Positions 37,545 to 45,986 of a DNA stretch of 64,000 nt are shown here, piece after piece. Made by a program: the position numbers and the translations under genes. The notes below the pieces were generated by a model that saw only the letters and a program-made list of their open reading frames with translations, had not been told where the DNA came from and searched no databases. Position 1 is the first letter of the stretch. Each line of letters begins with the position of its first letter. The stretch comes from Sneathiella aquimaris (GTDB taxonomy: Bacteria; Pseudomonadota; Alphaproteobacteria; Sneathiellales; Sneathiellaceae): assembly GCF_026409565.1 (NCBI RefSeq), contig NZ_CP112881.1, positions 434,001 through 498,000 of the forward strand, written 5' to 3'.

Positions 37545-39539
37545 CTATAGGTAGCGCGCTATTCTAAAACCGATTTTATCAGAACCGTCCATAGCGGGTG
37601 CGCGAAAAGACGGGCGTAGTTCAGTGAGACTACCGGACGCCCAACTTGCGCCCTTCACCACATGCTTATCCGAGACTTCCGCTCCCAGAGGGTCAACAAA
37701 TTCCGCTCCTTTGTCGGGCGGTAGTAAAGAATAATAATCGGTTACCCATTCCGCGACATTTCCAAATATATCAAACAATTGTGACGGTTCTTTGGGATAG
37801 CTGGAAACAGGGGCAACCGTTGCATGGCCATCAATATAGTTTGGCACAAAAAACCGTGTTTTACCGCGGGCAGCTTCGTCGGCAATATTACCGGCCTCTT
37901 CTGGAATAATATCCTCATCGCCCCATGTAAATTTTGTTTGTTGCCGCTTGTTGGCCTTGCGGGCGAGCCATTCCCATTCAGCCTCGCTAGGCAATCGGTA
38001 GCCATTTGCCTGTGGATTGAATTGCACTGCCTGACCTTTTTTAATTCGGTAAAAGGGTTCCAGATTTTCCCGTTGACTGAGCCAGTTGCAAAATTTGGCG
38101 GCCTCCAGCCAGGATACATTCGTAATCGGTAAGGACGATGCAGTCGTCGTTTTCCCCGGTTTGTACTGTCGAAACTGGGCTGCTGTTACCTCCGTTTCGG
38201 AAACATAGAAATACCGTTTTAACGTTACATTGCGAATGAACTCGTTGGCCCGCTGTCCTTTTTCTGAGCGTGGCGCCCCCAAAATGATTTTGTTCGGTTT
38301 GAACAGGATCATCGATTGACCAAGGGCGTTTTTGTAGGACGCTTTGGCTTTGCTCCGTCGCGCCTCGGCTTGCGTTGATAGTGTCACCGTCAAAGACTTA
38401 TCCGTTTTGGGGGACGGTAAAATGGTGCGGACTTCCGTCTGGTATCCTTGTTTATGAAACGAGATTTTATGCTCGTATGCTGGCAGCCTGAGGCTTAACG
38501 GGGTGTTACCAACTGGCTTTCCGTCGATAAAAACAGAGGCCGCCGGACTGGCCTTTAGAATCACATTTCCGAGTTTTAGCTTGAGTTTGAGAGCCAGGGA
38601 AACGGTTTGCCCTGGGGACAGGTTGAGTGTTCTCTCCGTGCTGCCAAATCCCTTTTTGTAATATTTTAGAAAATAGCGCTGATTGGGAGACAGCTCTAAC
38701 GCTTGACCGGTCTTCACCGGTTTGCCATTCAGGGTCAGTTTTCCGCCAGTGGGAAAAACCGAAATATTCACGGAAGCAGGTCTCTGCTTCAATCGGTATT
38801 GGCGGACAATTACTTTATTGGTGTTTGTAATTTCGACACTGTCGGTAATTGGTACATAATTTTCTTTTGAAATGGTTAGCTGATACTGACCGCCTGTGAG
38901 TTGTTCATTGACGGGTAAAAGAACGGGGTCTTTTGAGCCAATTGAAAGCTGGGCTTCTTTTGGAAGTGAGCTTATTTCCAGACGACCGGTCAGGAGACTA
39001 AGATCAATTTGTTTTTCGACCAGATCCGCACGTTTCAACGTGAGGGGCAGCGTCACCGGATCATAATAAGGATGTGAGGCGGTAATCTTGTACTCGCCAG
39101 CCTCTAATTCCCTGACCAGCGAAGATGTGACCTCTACGCGCTGACCGTTAATGAACCAGGCGGTGTCTTCATTGTCGATGTTTGTAGTGAGCCTGATAGT
39201 GGCCGGCAAAGGCTCTAGCGTAATTTGAGCGACAGCCCCTTCTTCCTGAGCGGAGATTTGTTTTCGGCCGGGTTTAAATCCCTCACTGGAGACTTCAATG
39301 GTTGGAAACCGAGAAAGTGAGAGGAGGGAGCCGTCAAAATACACCGCCATTCCATTTAACACAGATACCCTGGCATTTTGCTGTGCGTCTAACGGCTGTA
39401 TTTGGATGATTGTGCCTTTGAGCAGGAAAACAGAAGCAGCCATAATCAGAAACGCGGCCAACGCAATTACAGCAGAGGATAAAATGATCACCCGTTGCCT
39501 TGTTTGGGCTTTTTCAATCTGCTTTTTAAATTCGCTCAT
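37545..39539 (-). CDS. Membrane-anchored PEGA-repeat protein with FGE-like (SUMF1) domain
   Basis: A 664-residue protein. A cytoplasmic N-terminus and one membrane helix (about 19-40) are followed by several beta-rich PEGA-like repeats at about 60-400, for example VFIDGKPVGNTPLSLRLPAY and LTLNGKPVKTGQALEL. Residues about 425-664 are an FGE/SUMF1-type domain: PITNVSWLEAAKFCNWLS, YRLPSEAEWEWLAR, DIFGNVAEWVTDYY, GFRIARYL. The segment HVVKGASWASGSLTELRPSF has Glu where formylglycine-generating enzymes carry a catalytic Cys, so this domain is probably a binding fold rather than an active oxidase. It overlaps the preceding gene by 14 bases. Confidence 0.87.
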   Translation of the reverse strand: MSEFKKQIEKAQTRQRVIILSSAVIALAAFLIMAASVFLLKGTIIQIQPLDAQQNARVSVLNGMAVYFDGSLLSLSRFPTIEVSSEGFKPGRKQISAQEEGAVAQITLEPLPATIRLTTNIDNEDTAWFINGQRVEVTSSLVRELEAGEYKITASHPYYDPVTLPLTLKRADLVEKQIDLSLLTGRLEISSLPKEAQLSIGSKDPVLLPVNEQLTGGQYQLTISKENYVPITDSVEITNTNKVIVRQYRLKQRPASVNISVFPTGGKLTLNGKPVKTGQALELSPNQRYFLKYYKKGFGSTERTLNLSPGQTVSLALKLKLKLGNVILKASPAASVFIDGKPVGNTPLSLRLPAYEHKISFHKQGYQTEVRTILPSPKTDKSLTVTLSTQAEARRSKAKASYKNALGQSMILFKPNKIILGAPRSEKGQRANEFIRNVTLKRYFYVSETEVTAAQFRQYKPGKTTTASSLPITNVSWLEAAKFCNWLSQRENLEPFYRIKKGQAVQFNPQANGYRLPSEAEWEWLARKANKRQQTKFTWGDEDIIPEEAGNIADEAARGKTRFFVPNYIDGHATVAPVSSYPKEPSQLFDIFGNVAEWVTDYYSLLPPDKGAEFVDPLGAEVSDKHVVKGASWASGSLTELRPSFRAPAMDGSDKIGFRIARYL

Positions 39540-41013
39540 CTGCTATGACTTTAACCTGGATGTTAGAAGTATTCGGAAGAAGGGTAAGGGAAACAGACTT
39601 AGTTTTATACCCTTTCCGTTTCCCTTCGAAGCGATAGGTCCCCGGTTTTAGCTTGATGACATATTCAGAAACGATACCCACCTGCCCGACGCCCCTGACT
39701 GACACGTCGGTAAGTCCATCGGACAGAACAGTGATCGACAAGGGCGTGTTATAGGCCGCGATGTTGGCATCCAGTTCTGCAATTTGTGATTTAAGCTTTG
39801 CACTGACAGATTTGAATAGAGTGCTTTGCTCAAGCCGTTTTTCAGCGTTTTGCAGAACCCCTTTGCTTGCAAGGCGCTCTGGATTGGCATTGAAGCTTTG
39901 AAGAGCGTTAATATGCCCTGCAATCTGAGTGGAAAGGGTAATTCCAGCGACGACCCGTTGATCATCGGGGTTCAAGGTTTGCGCTTGTTTAAACGCATTC
40001 AAGGCCTGTTCCCAATTGTCATCGGTGATGGAGGTCTGTGCGTCGCTCAGAAAGTTGTTAAACGCGGTTTGGCGCTTGAGCGAGAGAAGCTTGTCTTCAA
40101 GTGCCTTCGTTTCAGCCCGCTCAGGGAATAGGGATGCCGCTAATCGGGTTGTTTGTTTTAGCGCTGCCAGGTTTGAATTTTCATAGGCTTCGTGGCCACT
40201 GACAATGATGTCTTCATATTTTTGGTCAAGCAGAAGCGCCTCGATTTCCGCTGCTCTTTGAGCATAAGCGTTCCGGCTGGGGTCCAATTGCGCAATCTTT
40301 AAGGAATGTTGATATTCGATTTGCAGATTATTTTCCGTTTGCGCAATTTCTGCCTGTTCCATTAACGATAAGATCTCTGGGAGTTTTTTGATTTTCTCTT
40401 GCAAGTCAAGGGCTTGGGGGTCTTTACTTTTTATCGTAAGGGCGTTTTCGATGGCCTCATTTGCTGCCTGAAAAGCATCCAGTTTAAACGCGGTACGAGC
40501 ATTGTCCATCGCGGCTTCAAATTCGCCTTCAAACTCCTGAATTAGAATATTCCCGTCGTCTATCAGGCGGGTAATCTTCTTGTGAGCTGCGGTATTGTCT
40601 CCCAAGGCAAGGCTATTTATGGCTTCTTCCTTTCCAGCCTTTAGGTCCACTGATCGTTGCCCGCTCCATGCCTTGAAGTCCGGGTTTTTGAAAGACGGTT
40701 CGATCTCTTCTTCAAATTTGGCAATCCGTGTCAGGACATCCTGCTGGTTGGGTGTGTCTGGGGACGCTTCCCCTGCCGCAGGGGCTGGATTTTTAAGTTC
40801 CGTTATCTTTGGCTGAGTGTTGTGAGCAGAGTTGCCAGCTTTTACCTCTGTCTGCGACCCTGATTGCGGACCTGTTGCCTCGGGAGGTGAGAAAGGGCGC
40901 GAAAATAAGAAGAAAGAGGTGGCAGCGAGAAGAATGACGGCGGCACTTAAGCCAAAGATAAGAACACTTTGGCGTGTTTTTGTCGCGGCTTCCTCTAATT
41001 GTTTTTGCAGCAT
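39526..41013 (-). CDS. Membrane-anchored helical-repeat protein with PEGA-like C-terminus
   Basis: A 495-residue protein. One membrane helix lies at about 16-37, then a Pro/Ser-rich linker, then helical repeats with TPR-like character at about 85-400 (for example WEQALNAFKQAQTLNPDDQR). The last ~75 residues are a beta-rich PEGA-like module (LKPGTYRFEGKRKGYKTKSV). It therefore shares topology and a PEGA-type module with the FGE-like protein encoded next and is probably its periplasmic partner. No enzymatic motif is seen. Exact family unknown. Confidence 0.75.
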   Translation of the reverse strand: MLQKQLEEAATKTRQSVLIFGLSAAVILLAATSFFLFSRPFSPPEATGPQSGSQTEVKAGNSAHNTQPKITELKNPAPAAGEASPDTPNQQDVLTRIAKFEEEIEPSFKNPDFKAWSGQRSVDLKAGKEEAINSLALGDNTAAHKKITRLIDDGNILIQEFEGEFEAAMDNARTAFKLDAFQAANEAIENALTIKSKDPQALDLQEKIKKLPEILSLMEQAEIAQTENNLQIEYQHSLKIAQLDPSRNAYAQRAAEIEALLLDQKYEDIIVSGHEAYENSNLAALKQTTRLAASLFPERAETKALEDKLLSLKRQTAFNNFLSDAQTSITDDNWEQALNAFKQAQTLNPDDQRVVAGITLSTQIAGHINALQSFNANPERLASKGVLQNAEKRLEQSTLFKSVSAKLKSQIAELDANIAAYNTPLSITVLSDGLTDVSVRGVGQVGIVSEYVIKLKPGTYRFEGKRKGYKTKSVSLTLLPNTSNIQVKVIADERI

Positions 41014-41026
41014 CTACGAGACCGGT

Positions 41027-42253
41027 TCAGAGTTGTTTTGCAGGTGTTTGTTCCTGTTCGAAGATTTCTTTCAAAAAGGCGCGCCATTCTGCAAACTGAG
41101 CGGCAGCGTCGCCAGTGATCTGTTTGGTCTTGCCTTCAAATTCGACGACCTGAGGGGCGACCTCCTGATCGATGGATTTTCCAAGTTCTTCTAACGTCTC
41201 TTTATGAAACTTGGATTCTTCACTGGTCCGGAAGCTTTCGCCAATTAACAGGGCGCCGCCAGCACCCGCAATCATGCCACCTGCAAAGGCTGCATTCTGT
41301 CTGCCCGAATTTCCACTATTCCCGCCGGCAGCAGCCAGGCCAATTGCACCTAATAGAAGAAGCCCTCCTAAAATAGCCTGACCAATTTTTTTGTTCTCGG
41401 CTTCCTCTAGCGCAATTTCTTCTTTTAACGCCTGTTGTTGCCAGATTTCATAACTTGCCGATAATTTGCTATTGAATTCTTCGTAATGGCTTTGCAGGTT
41501 GTCCGTATACAGCTGATCTCTTACACGAATAGCCCGCGTACGTTTTAACATTGGATCATCATCACTTGGCAGACTGACCAACTCGATTTTATTGCCATCT
41601 ACTTTCAAATGCTCAGCGAAGGCTTCTTCCGAGAAATTGGCGCTAAAACGCATTTCTGTGACTGACTGCAACACAGCCATATCTGCGGGTTTCTGATTGC
41701 TCAGTAGTTCCGCCAGATCTTTTGCCGCCTGTTCAAAGGCGGGTTGGTAGGGGTCTTTTCCATTGTTTCGAATATTGTCGTGAAATCTCTCGGAAACTTC
41801 ATGGTCATATGTGTCAGAAAACCATTTTTCTCCCGTGATGTCATAAACGCTGAGATCAAACTCAATGTCTTTGCCATTTGATTCTACGATTGTGCCGACG
41901 ACATAAATATCCCCGGTTGCTTCTGTGTTTGGAGTTACCCTTACAGCACCGAACTGGCCGGTTTTTTCAAGCTCTTCCTTTAACTGCAGTGCAAAACGAA
42001 CAGATTCAGCTCTTCGAAGCTCGGGCCAAATACGTTCTTCTTCCAGAACAGCGCTATCTTCAGGAATGCCAGGATCAAATACAGGGATGATTACATCCAG
42101 TTTGGTTTGGGAAACTTCTTTCGATGTCACAACGGTCTTTGTTACATCAGATGAAAATTTGGGGCCGACCCGCATTGAAAGATTAGGTGTGACACAGCTG
42201 GTCAGCAAAAAGCAGACACATCCCATCCAGCCAAGAATTTTCCAAAAGTACAT
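41027..42253 (-). CDS. Predicted outer-membrane lipoprotein of the VWA-stator operon
   Basis: A 408-residue lipoprotein; the signal peptide ends in LLTSC, with Cys near residue 20. Residues about 50-170 form an alpha/beta domain (DVIIPVFDPGIPED, GDIYVVGTIVESNG) that resembles the early part of CsgG-like or LPS-assembly-type lipoproteins, though I cannot name the family. Residues about 285-350 are Gly/Ala-rich with two hydrophobic stretches around NSGNSGRQN, flanked by charged helices. It could link the inner-membrane complex to the outer membrane; that is inference from lipidation and operon position. Confidence 0.7.
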   Translation of the reverse strand: MYFWKILGWMGCVCFLLTSCVTPNLSMRVGPKFSSDVTKTVVTSKEVSQTKLDVIIPVFDPGIPEDSAVLEEERIWPELRRAESVRFALQLKEELEKTGQFGAVRVTPNTEATGDIYVVGTIVESNGKDIEFDLSVYDITGEKWFSDTYDHEVSERFHDNIRNNGKDPYQPAFEQAAKDLAELLSNQKPADMAVLQSVTEMRFSANFSEEAFAEHLKVDGNKIELVSLPSDDDPMLKRTRAIRVRDQLYTDNLQSHYEEFNSKLSASYEIWQQQALKEEIALEEAENKKIGQAILGGLLLLGAIGLAAAGGNSGNSGRQNAAFAGGMIAGAGGALLIGESFRTSEESKFHKETLEELGKSIDQEVAPQVVEFEGKTKQITGDAAAQFAEWRAFLKEIFEQEQTPAKQL

Positions 42254-42268
42254 ATCTATGTTCCTGTG

Positions 42269-42856
42269 TTAATTGGCCATTTTAAGCGGTAAGCCTTTAT
42301 ACTTCCTGTATTCGTTCCATAATTTTTCCCGTTTCACCGGGTCGGGCTCGTTTTCGGCCGCAGACCGAATTCTCTGAGCTAAAATATCATCATTATTCTC
42401 GGCAGGAATATCGTCTGGCGCTTTTCCGTTCGGCCTTGATATTGGCGGTATCTGGGTTGCGGTTGTTTCGGGCGAAGTTTCAGGTGAAGTTTCGGGGGCG
42501 GTTGAGACGGGCGGTGGTGGTGCTGTGCCCGAAATGCCGGTTGCCTGTGTCGATTGTTCTTGTATAGAAGACCCCTGATCCTGTCCTGCCCCACCTTCGC
42601 CGCCTCCATTTTCCGTAGAAGAGGCATTGGAGTCAGAGGTCGTGCAGGTATCATATTTATTTAATGACCGGTTTAGTGCACGGTCCATTGCAGCAATTTT
42701 CTCTTTCTGGGTCATGGTGCCAGACGCCGAAAAGTCGATACTGACTTCAGTGCACTCCGTCTCAGTCTGTGCAAATGCAAGGTTGCCCAATAATGTAAAA
42801 CTTCCGGCAACAAGTGCGCATTTGAAGAGTTTTCTAATAACGATCAATACCATCAT
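42269..42856 (-). CDS. Small exported low-complexity protein, first gene of the VWA-stator operon
   Basis: A 195-residue protein of unknown family. A signal peptide (hydrophobic to about residue 27, cleavage after LAFA) is followed by a short conserved-looking part with two cysteines (TECTEVSIDFSASG, YDTCTTS), then a long Ser/Thr/Pro/Gly/Glu-rich low-complexity segment (about 75-155) and a charged helix NEPDPVKREKLWNEYRKY at the end. It looks like a flexible periplasmic protein. It is the promoter-proximal gene of the minus-strand operon 34585-42856, 15 bases before the lipoprotein gene. Confidence 0.65.
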   Translation of the reverse strand: MMVLIVIRKLFKCALVAGSFTLLGNLAFAQTETECTEVSIDFSASGTMTQKEKIAAMDRALNRSLNKYDTCTTSDSNASSTENGGGEGGAGQDQGSSIQEQSTQATGISGTAPPPPVSTAPETSPETSPETTATQIPPISRPNGKAPDDIPAENNDDILAQRIRSAAENEPDPVKREKLWNEYRKYKGLPLKMAN

Positions 42857-42895
42857 TCAAACTGGGTTTCGTATTTCCTGTAAACAGACAACCTT

Positions 42896-42926
42896 ATTAT
42901 AAAGGCGAAAATAAGAAGAAGAACAA
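42896..42926 (-). promoter_or_regulatory. Predicted promoter of the VWA-stator operon
   Basis: On the minus strand a perfect -10 TATAAT (complement of 42896-42901) is preceded, 19 bases upstream, by TTGTTC (complement of 42921-42926). Spacing is longer than ideal. The expected transcript would start about 30 bases before the ATG at 42856. Confidence 0.4.
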
Positions 42927-43230
42927 CGAAAAAAGAGAAAGGTGCAGTGTTTTTTCAATTAATACGAGCGTTGCCACATTTGCTCAGGTCTGATTGACCA
43001 TATGTTTCTGACGTAAAGTTTTGTCAATGTTATCGCGCAAGCTCTTTTGTTAACGCACCCGAACTGGCAAGGCAGTGTGTTCGATCATCAAAGTTGAAGA
43101 GGAAAGTTTGTGGCGGTGGGGTGTTTTTTTGTGTTTCTTTCGCTGCTTGCCAAGCCCAGCCAGGACAACGCGTTTACTGTATTTGCAGAAGTGAACGGTT
43201 CGAAATATGTCCAATACTAAAGAAGTTGCA

Positions 43231-43264
43231 ATAAAAAAAAAGGCAGTATTAAACTGCCCTTTTT
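43231..43264 (-). terminator. Rho-independent terminator of the VPLPA-CTERM gene
   Basis: GGCAGT (43242-43247) and ACTGCC (43253-43258) form a stem with loop ATTAA; on the minus strand nine T follow (complement of 43233-43241). It lies 24 bases beyond the stop codon at 43288. Confidence 0.85.
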
Positions 43265-43287
43265 AAGATGTCTTTTGTCTTCGCGAC

Positions 43288-43902
43288 TTAGGCTTTTGAC
43301 TTGCGCCGACGAACTACATAACCAATTGCCAGCAAGCCTGCGCCATAAAGAGGCAGCGCGGCAGGAAGTGGAACGGCGGAGACCGCTGTAATTTCAGATC
43401 CGGCAATCAGAAGACCCATTGGGTTGGTGCCGCTTCCCTGAAAATTGGTCACAACGACTTCAAGTAGGTTCTCGCCTGCGATGAAGAAGTTATTGATGGC
43501 AAAATTGGTCAGTGCCTGAAAGCCAACCACGTTAATCCCCAGAGCATTTCCGTTCAGGAAGAAGGCCGCTGAATTATCGGCTGCGACTGAACCATTGATC
43601 TGTGCTGTTGTATGGTCAAATCCGGTAAGATCAAATGTTGTCGAAAATGTGTAGTCGCCAGCTGGGTCTGACACATTGCCGTTTGTCTGCCCAATCCATT
43701 CAGCGCTACCCGGGGCAGCAACCCAGTTTGGATGGCGGACAATATTAATGGCGGGAGACGGGCTTATGTCGCCTGGTGCGAGCATGTCATAGGCCGCTTC
43801 GCCTGTATTGACGGTGCCAACGAGGGCAGCCTCGGAAGTTTGGGCAAAAGATGTGACAGCCAAAGCCGCCAGTACGATTACGCCTCCGATAAATTTTTTC
43901 AT
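43288..43902 (-). CDS. VPLPA-CTERM sorting-signal surface protein
   Basis: A 204-residue exported protein from ATG 43902, which has GAGGGG upstream (the frame is open further but unsupported). A signal peptide ends near SEAA at about residue 26. The C-terminus is a complete sorting signal: VPLPAALPLYGAGLLAIGY followed by VRRRKSKA. Such proteins are anchored or released by an exosortase, usually together with exopolysaccharide. The mature part has a beta-sandwich look (FFLNGNALGINVVGF, FFIAGENLLEVVVTNFQG), similar to many PEP-CTERM proteins. No exosortase gene is in the window. It is a single-gene unit with its own terminator. Confidence 0.88.
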   Translation of the reverse strand: MKKFIGGVIVLAALAVTSFAQTSEAALVGTVNTGEAAYDMLAPGDISPSPAINIVRHPNWVAAPGSAEWIGQTNGNVSDPAGDYTFSTTFDLTGFDHTTAQINGSVAADNSAAFFLNGNALGINVVGFQALTNFAINNFFIAGENLLEVVVTNFQGSGTNPMGLLIAGSEITAVSAVPLPAALPLYGAGLLAIGYVVRRRKSKA

Positions 43903-44123
43903 TTTGATCCCCTCATTGAGTAAGTAACCTGCATGCCGAAAACCTAATAGATCGAAAAAAAAGAGTGCTGCCAAGAAAATTAATAAAATTTTAATAAATT
44001 ACTACCGGACGATCTGTGATGGTACAATACCGCAACTCAAGGTTATGTTTTGTTAACCATAAATGGCAGTTTTGGTGCCTTTTCAGGCAATTTGATTCGG
44101 GAAGACTGGTGGTAGTTTTCGGG

Positions 44124-44741
44124 TTATTTCGATGATCCCGACAGAACTTCGCCAATTTCAGTGTCGGTGCAGACAACAAGTATTCGGGCGTCCTGATCCC
44201 CCGCTGAGGCGTAAAGATGACCGCGGGTACTGTCAAAATATATACTGTCACCTTCGTTGAGGCGAACCGGGTCTTTTCCTTGCAGATGAACGGTGATCGT
44301 ACCGTCAAGGACCATCAGAAACTCCTGACCGGGGTGACTGACAAACGCATCAAAATCGAGAACATCGTGGGCTTTTAACGTTCCCATCATTGGGGTCATG
44401 GATTTATGCCAAAGGGATGGAAACAGCATCTCATAGACATAGTTCTCGGTTTCCTGTCGTTCGAATTCTCCATTTCGGGCAACTGCAAAGCTACCGGGTT
44501 CAAAGTTCTGGCCATCCTTTGAAAAGAAAGTGGCCATGTCCACACCCAAACCGGATGCCAATAAGGCCAATCTGTCATAGGTCAGCGACATGACGCCACG
44601 CTCTACTTTTGAGATCGTGGAGATGGCAAGGCCGGACTTTTGGGCGACTTCTGATAACGTCCAGCCTCTTTCGCTGCGCAAGTCACGTAAGCGGCGACCA
44701 AAATCAAGTCGCTGGGTATCGGTTTGGGAAATATCACTCAT
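44124..44741 (-). CDS. XRE-cupin transcriptional regulator (PuuR-like)
   Basis: A 205-residue regulator from ATG 44741. The frame stays open across the upstream palindromes, but the coding start MSDISQTDTQRLDFGRRL is typical. The helix-turn-helix is WTLSEVAQKSGLAISTISKVE near residues 30-50 and a cupin sensor follows at about 120-190 (HPGQEFLMVLDGTITVHLQG). Family members bind a small metabolite in the cupin and repress catabolic operons. It diverges from the oxidoreductase-TRAP operon and two identical palindromes lie between them, so it is the likely repressor of that operon and of itself. Confidence 0.9.
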   Translation of the reverse strand: MSDISQTDTQRLDFGRRLRDLRSERGWTLSEVAQKSGLAISTISKVERGVMSLTYDRLALLASGLGVDMATFFSKDGQNFEPGSFAVARNGEFERQETENYVYEMLFPSLWHKSMTPMMGTLKAHDVLDFDAFVSHPGQEFLMVLDGTITVHLQGKDPVRLNEGDSIYFDSTRGHLYASAGDQDARILVVCTDTEIGEVLSGSSK

Positions 44742-44781
44742 TGGCAAAGTATAGAATGCCTTGTTCCTGAACACCACAAAA

Positions 44782-44818
44782 TTTTCCAATCGGAAAAAAC
44801 ACTTTTCCAATCGGAAAA
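44782..44818. promoter_or_regulatory. Tandem operator: two identical 16-bp palindromes 21 bp apart
   Basis: TTTTCCAATCGGAAAA occurs at 44782-44797 and again at 44803-44818. Each copy is TTTTCC-N4-GGAAAA and the centre distance is 21 bp, two turns of the helix, so two dimers would bind on the same face. A wider repeat, AACACC (44770-44775) and GGTGTT (44821-44826), frames the pair. They lie between the divergent XRE-cupin gene and the catabolic operon and are very probably the repressor's operators. Confidence 0.8.
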
Positions 44819-44843
44819 TTGGTGTTACGGTTTAAAGAAACAA

Positions 44844-45986
44844 ATGGGGGTGAATGTGCAGGGTAAGTCTTGTGATATTGTGATTGTCGGAGCCGGAATA
44901 GCAGGGGCATCAATCGCTGCCGAGCTTTCGAGCCGGGCCCGGGTTCTTCTGTTGGAACGCGAAAGCCAGCCGGGATATCACACAACAGGCCGCTCCGCTG
45001 CGCTTTATTCAAGTATCTACGGGCCCCCGATCATTCGCGCCCTGACGCGGGCTTCCGGACATTTTTTCAATAATCCAGACTCCAGATTTATTGAAACCGG
45101 CCTGTTAAGGCCACGGGGTTTGTATTTCATTGCCCGCAAGGATCAGTCCGAAACCTTTGAAAAGACGCGGCTCGAACTGGGAGGCGGTGTTGTCCCGGTC
45201 TCTCTGTCCGAGGCAAAGGAAACAGTTCCGATCCTGCGGGCGGAGTATGTGGATCGTGTTCTTATGGAAAAAGGCTGTGCGGATATCGAAGTCGACTTGC
45301 TGCATCAGCATTATTTGAAAACCTTCAAATCACAGGGGGGGGACCTCCTTACATCCTGCGAGGTGCAGGATATTGAAAAGTCATCAGACGGATGGCGGAT
45401 ATCGACCAATGCCGGGATTTTCAACGCGCCAATTGTCGTCAATGCGGCAGGCGCATGGGCGGACGATTTGGCCCGACTGGCAAAGATAAAGCCCATTGGG
45501 CTAGTCCCCAAACGACGGACAGCCCTGCTGGTTTCCCCACCAGCAGACCAGACAATCGATCATTGGCCCATGATCGTTGATATCGATGAACAATTCTATA
45601 TGAAACCAGACGCGGGCAAATTGTTACTGTCCCCGGCCGACGAGACCCCTTCCCAACCTTGCGATGCGCAGCCGGAAGATCTGGATGTGGCCATTTGTAT
45701 CGACAGGATCGAAAAGGCGTTTGATTTGTCTGTGCGGTATATTGATCATAAATGGGCCGGTCTCCGCAATTTTGTCGCAGATAAATGTCCCGTTGTCGGG
45801 TACGATTCACAGGCGGACGGTTTTTTCTGGCTGGCAGGGCAAGGCGGTTACGGCATTCAATCTGCACCCGCCCTTTCAAGAATGGCCGCAGCTCTGGTAA
45901 TGGGGGATCCGCTTCCCGATGACATTCAGGATGAAGGGGTCGTTGCCGCAGACTTATCGCCAGACAGGGCAGGGCTTTCTGCATGA
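44844..45986 (+). CDS. FAD-dependent oxidoreductase, DadA type; first gene of TRAP catabolic operon
   Basis: A 380-residue flavoprotein from ATG 44844 (GTG codons at 44850 and 44856 are alternatives; GGGGG at 44846-44850 could serve the latter). FAD motif VIVGAGIAGASIAAEL is followed by ERESQPGYHTTGRSAA, and the C-terminal block is FFWLAGQGGYGIQSAPALSR. It is paralogous to the enzyme at 16261-17361, with the same conserved ends. It probably oxidises an imported amino or imino acid, consistent with the ornithine cyclodeaminase-family enzyme in the same operon. It overlaps the permease gene by 4 bases. Confidence 0.88.
   Translation: MGVNVQGKSCDIVIVGAGIAGASIAAELSSRARVLLLERESQPGYHTTGRSAALYSSIYGPPIIRALTRASGHFFNNPDSRFIETGLLRPRGLYFIARKDQSETFEKTRLELGGGVVPVSLSEAKETVPILRAEYVDRVLMEKGCADIEVDLLHQHYLKTFKSQGGDLLTSCEVQDIEKSSDGWRISTNAGIFNAPIVVNAAGAWADDLARLAKIKPIGLVPKRRTALLVSPPADQTIDHWPMIVDIDEQFYMKPDAGKLLLSPADETPSQPCDAQPEDLDVAICIDRIEKAFDLSVRYIDHKWAGLRNFVADKCPVVGYDSQADGFFWLAGQGGYGIQSAPALSRMAAALVMGDPLPDDIQDEGVVAADLSPDRAGLSA

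Larger units (their letters stand above)
42857..43287. other. Intergenic stretch, 431 bp, between two minus-strand units
   Basis: No gene supported on either strand. It holds a predicted promoter for the VWA-stator operon at its left end and the terminator of the VPLPA-CTERM gene at its right end; nothing else is recognisable. Confidence 0.6.

Noticed and set aside
40595-42902. Several plus-strand frames of 60-120 codons opposite the stator operon
   Set aside because: All are shadows of the continuous, overlapping minus-strand genes; none has a ribosome site or a recognisable product.
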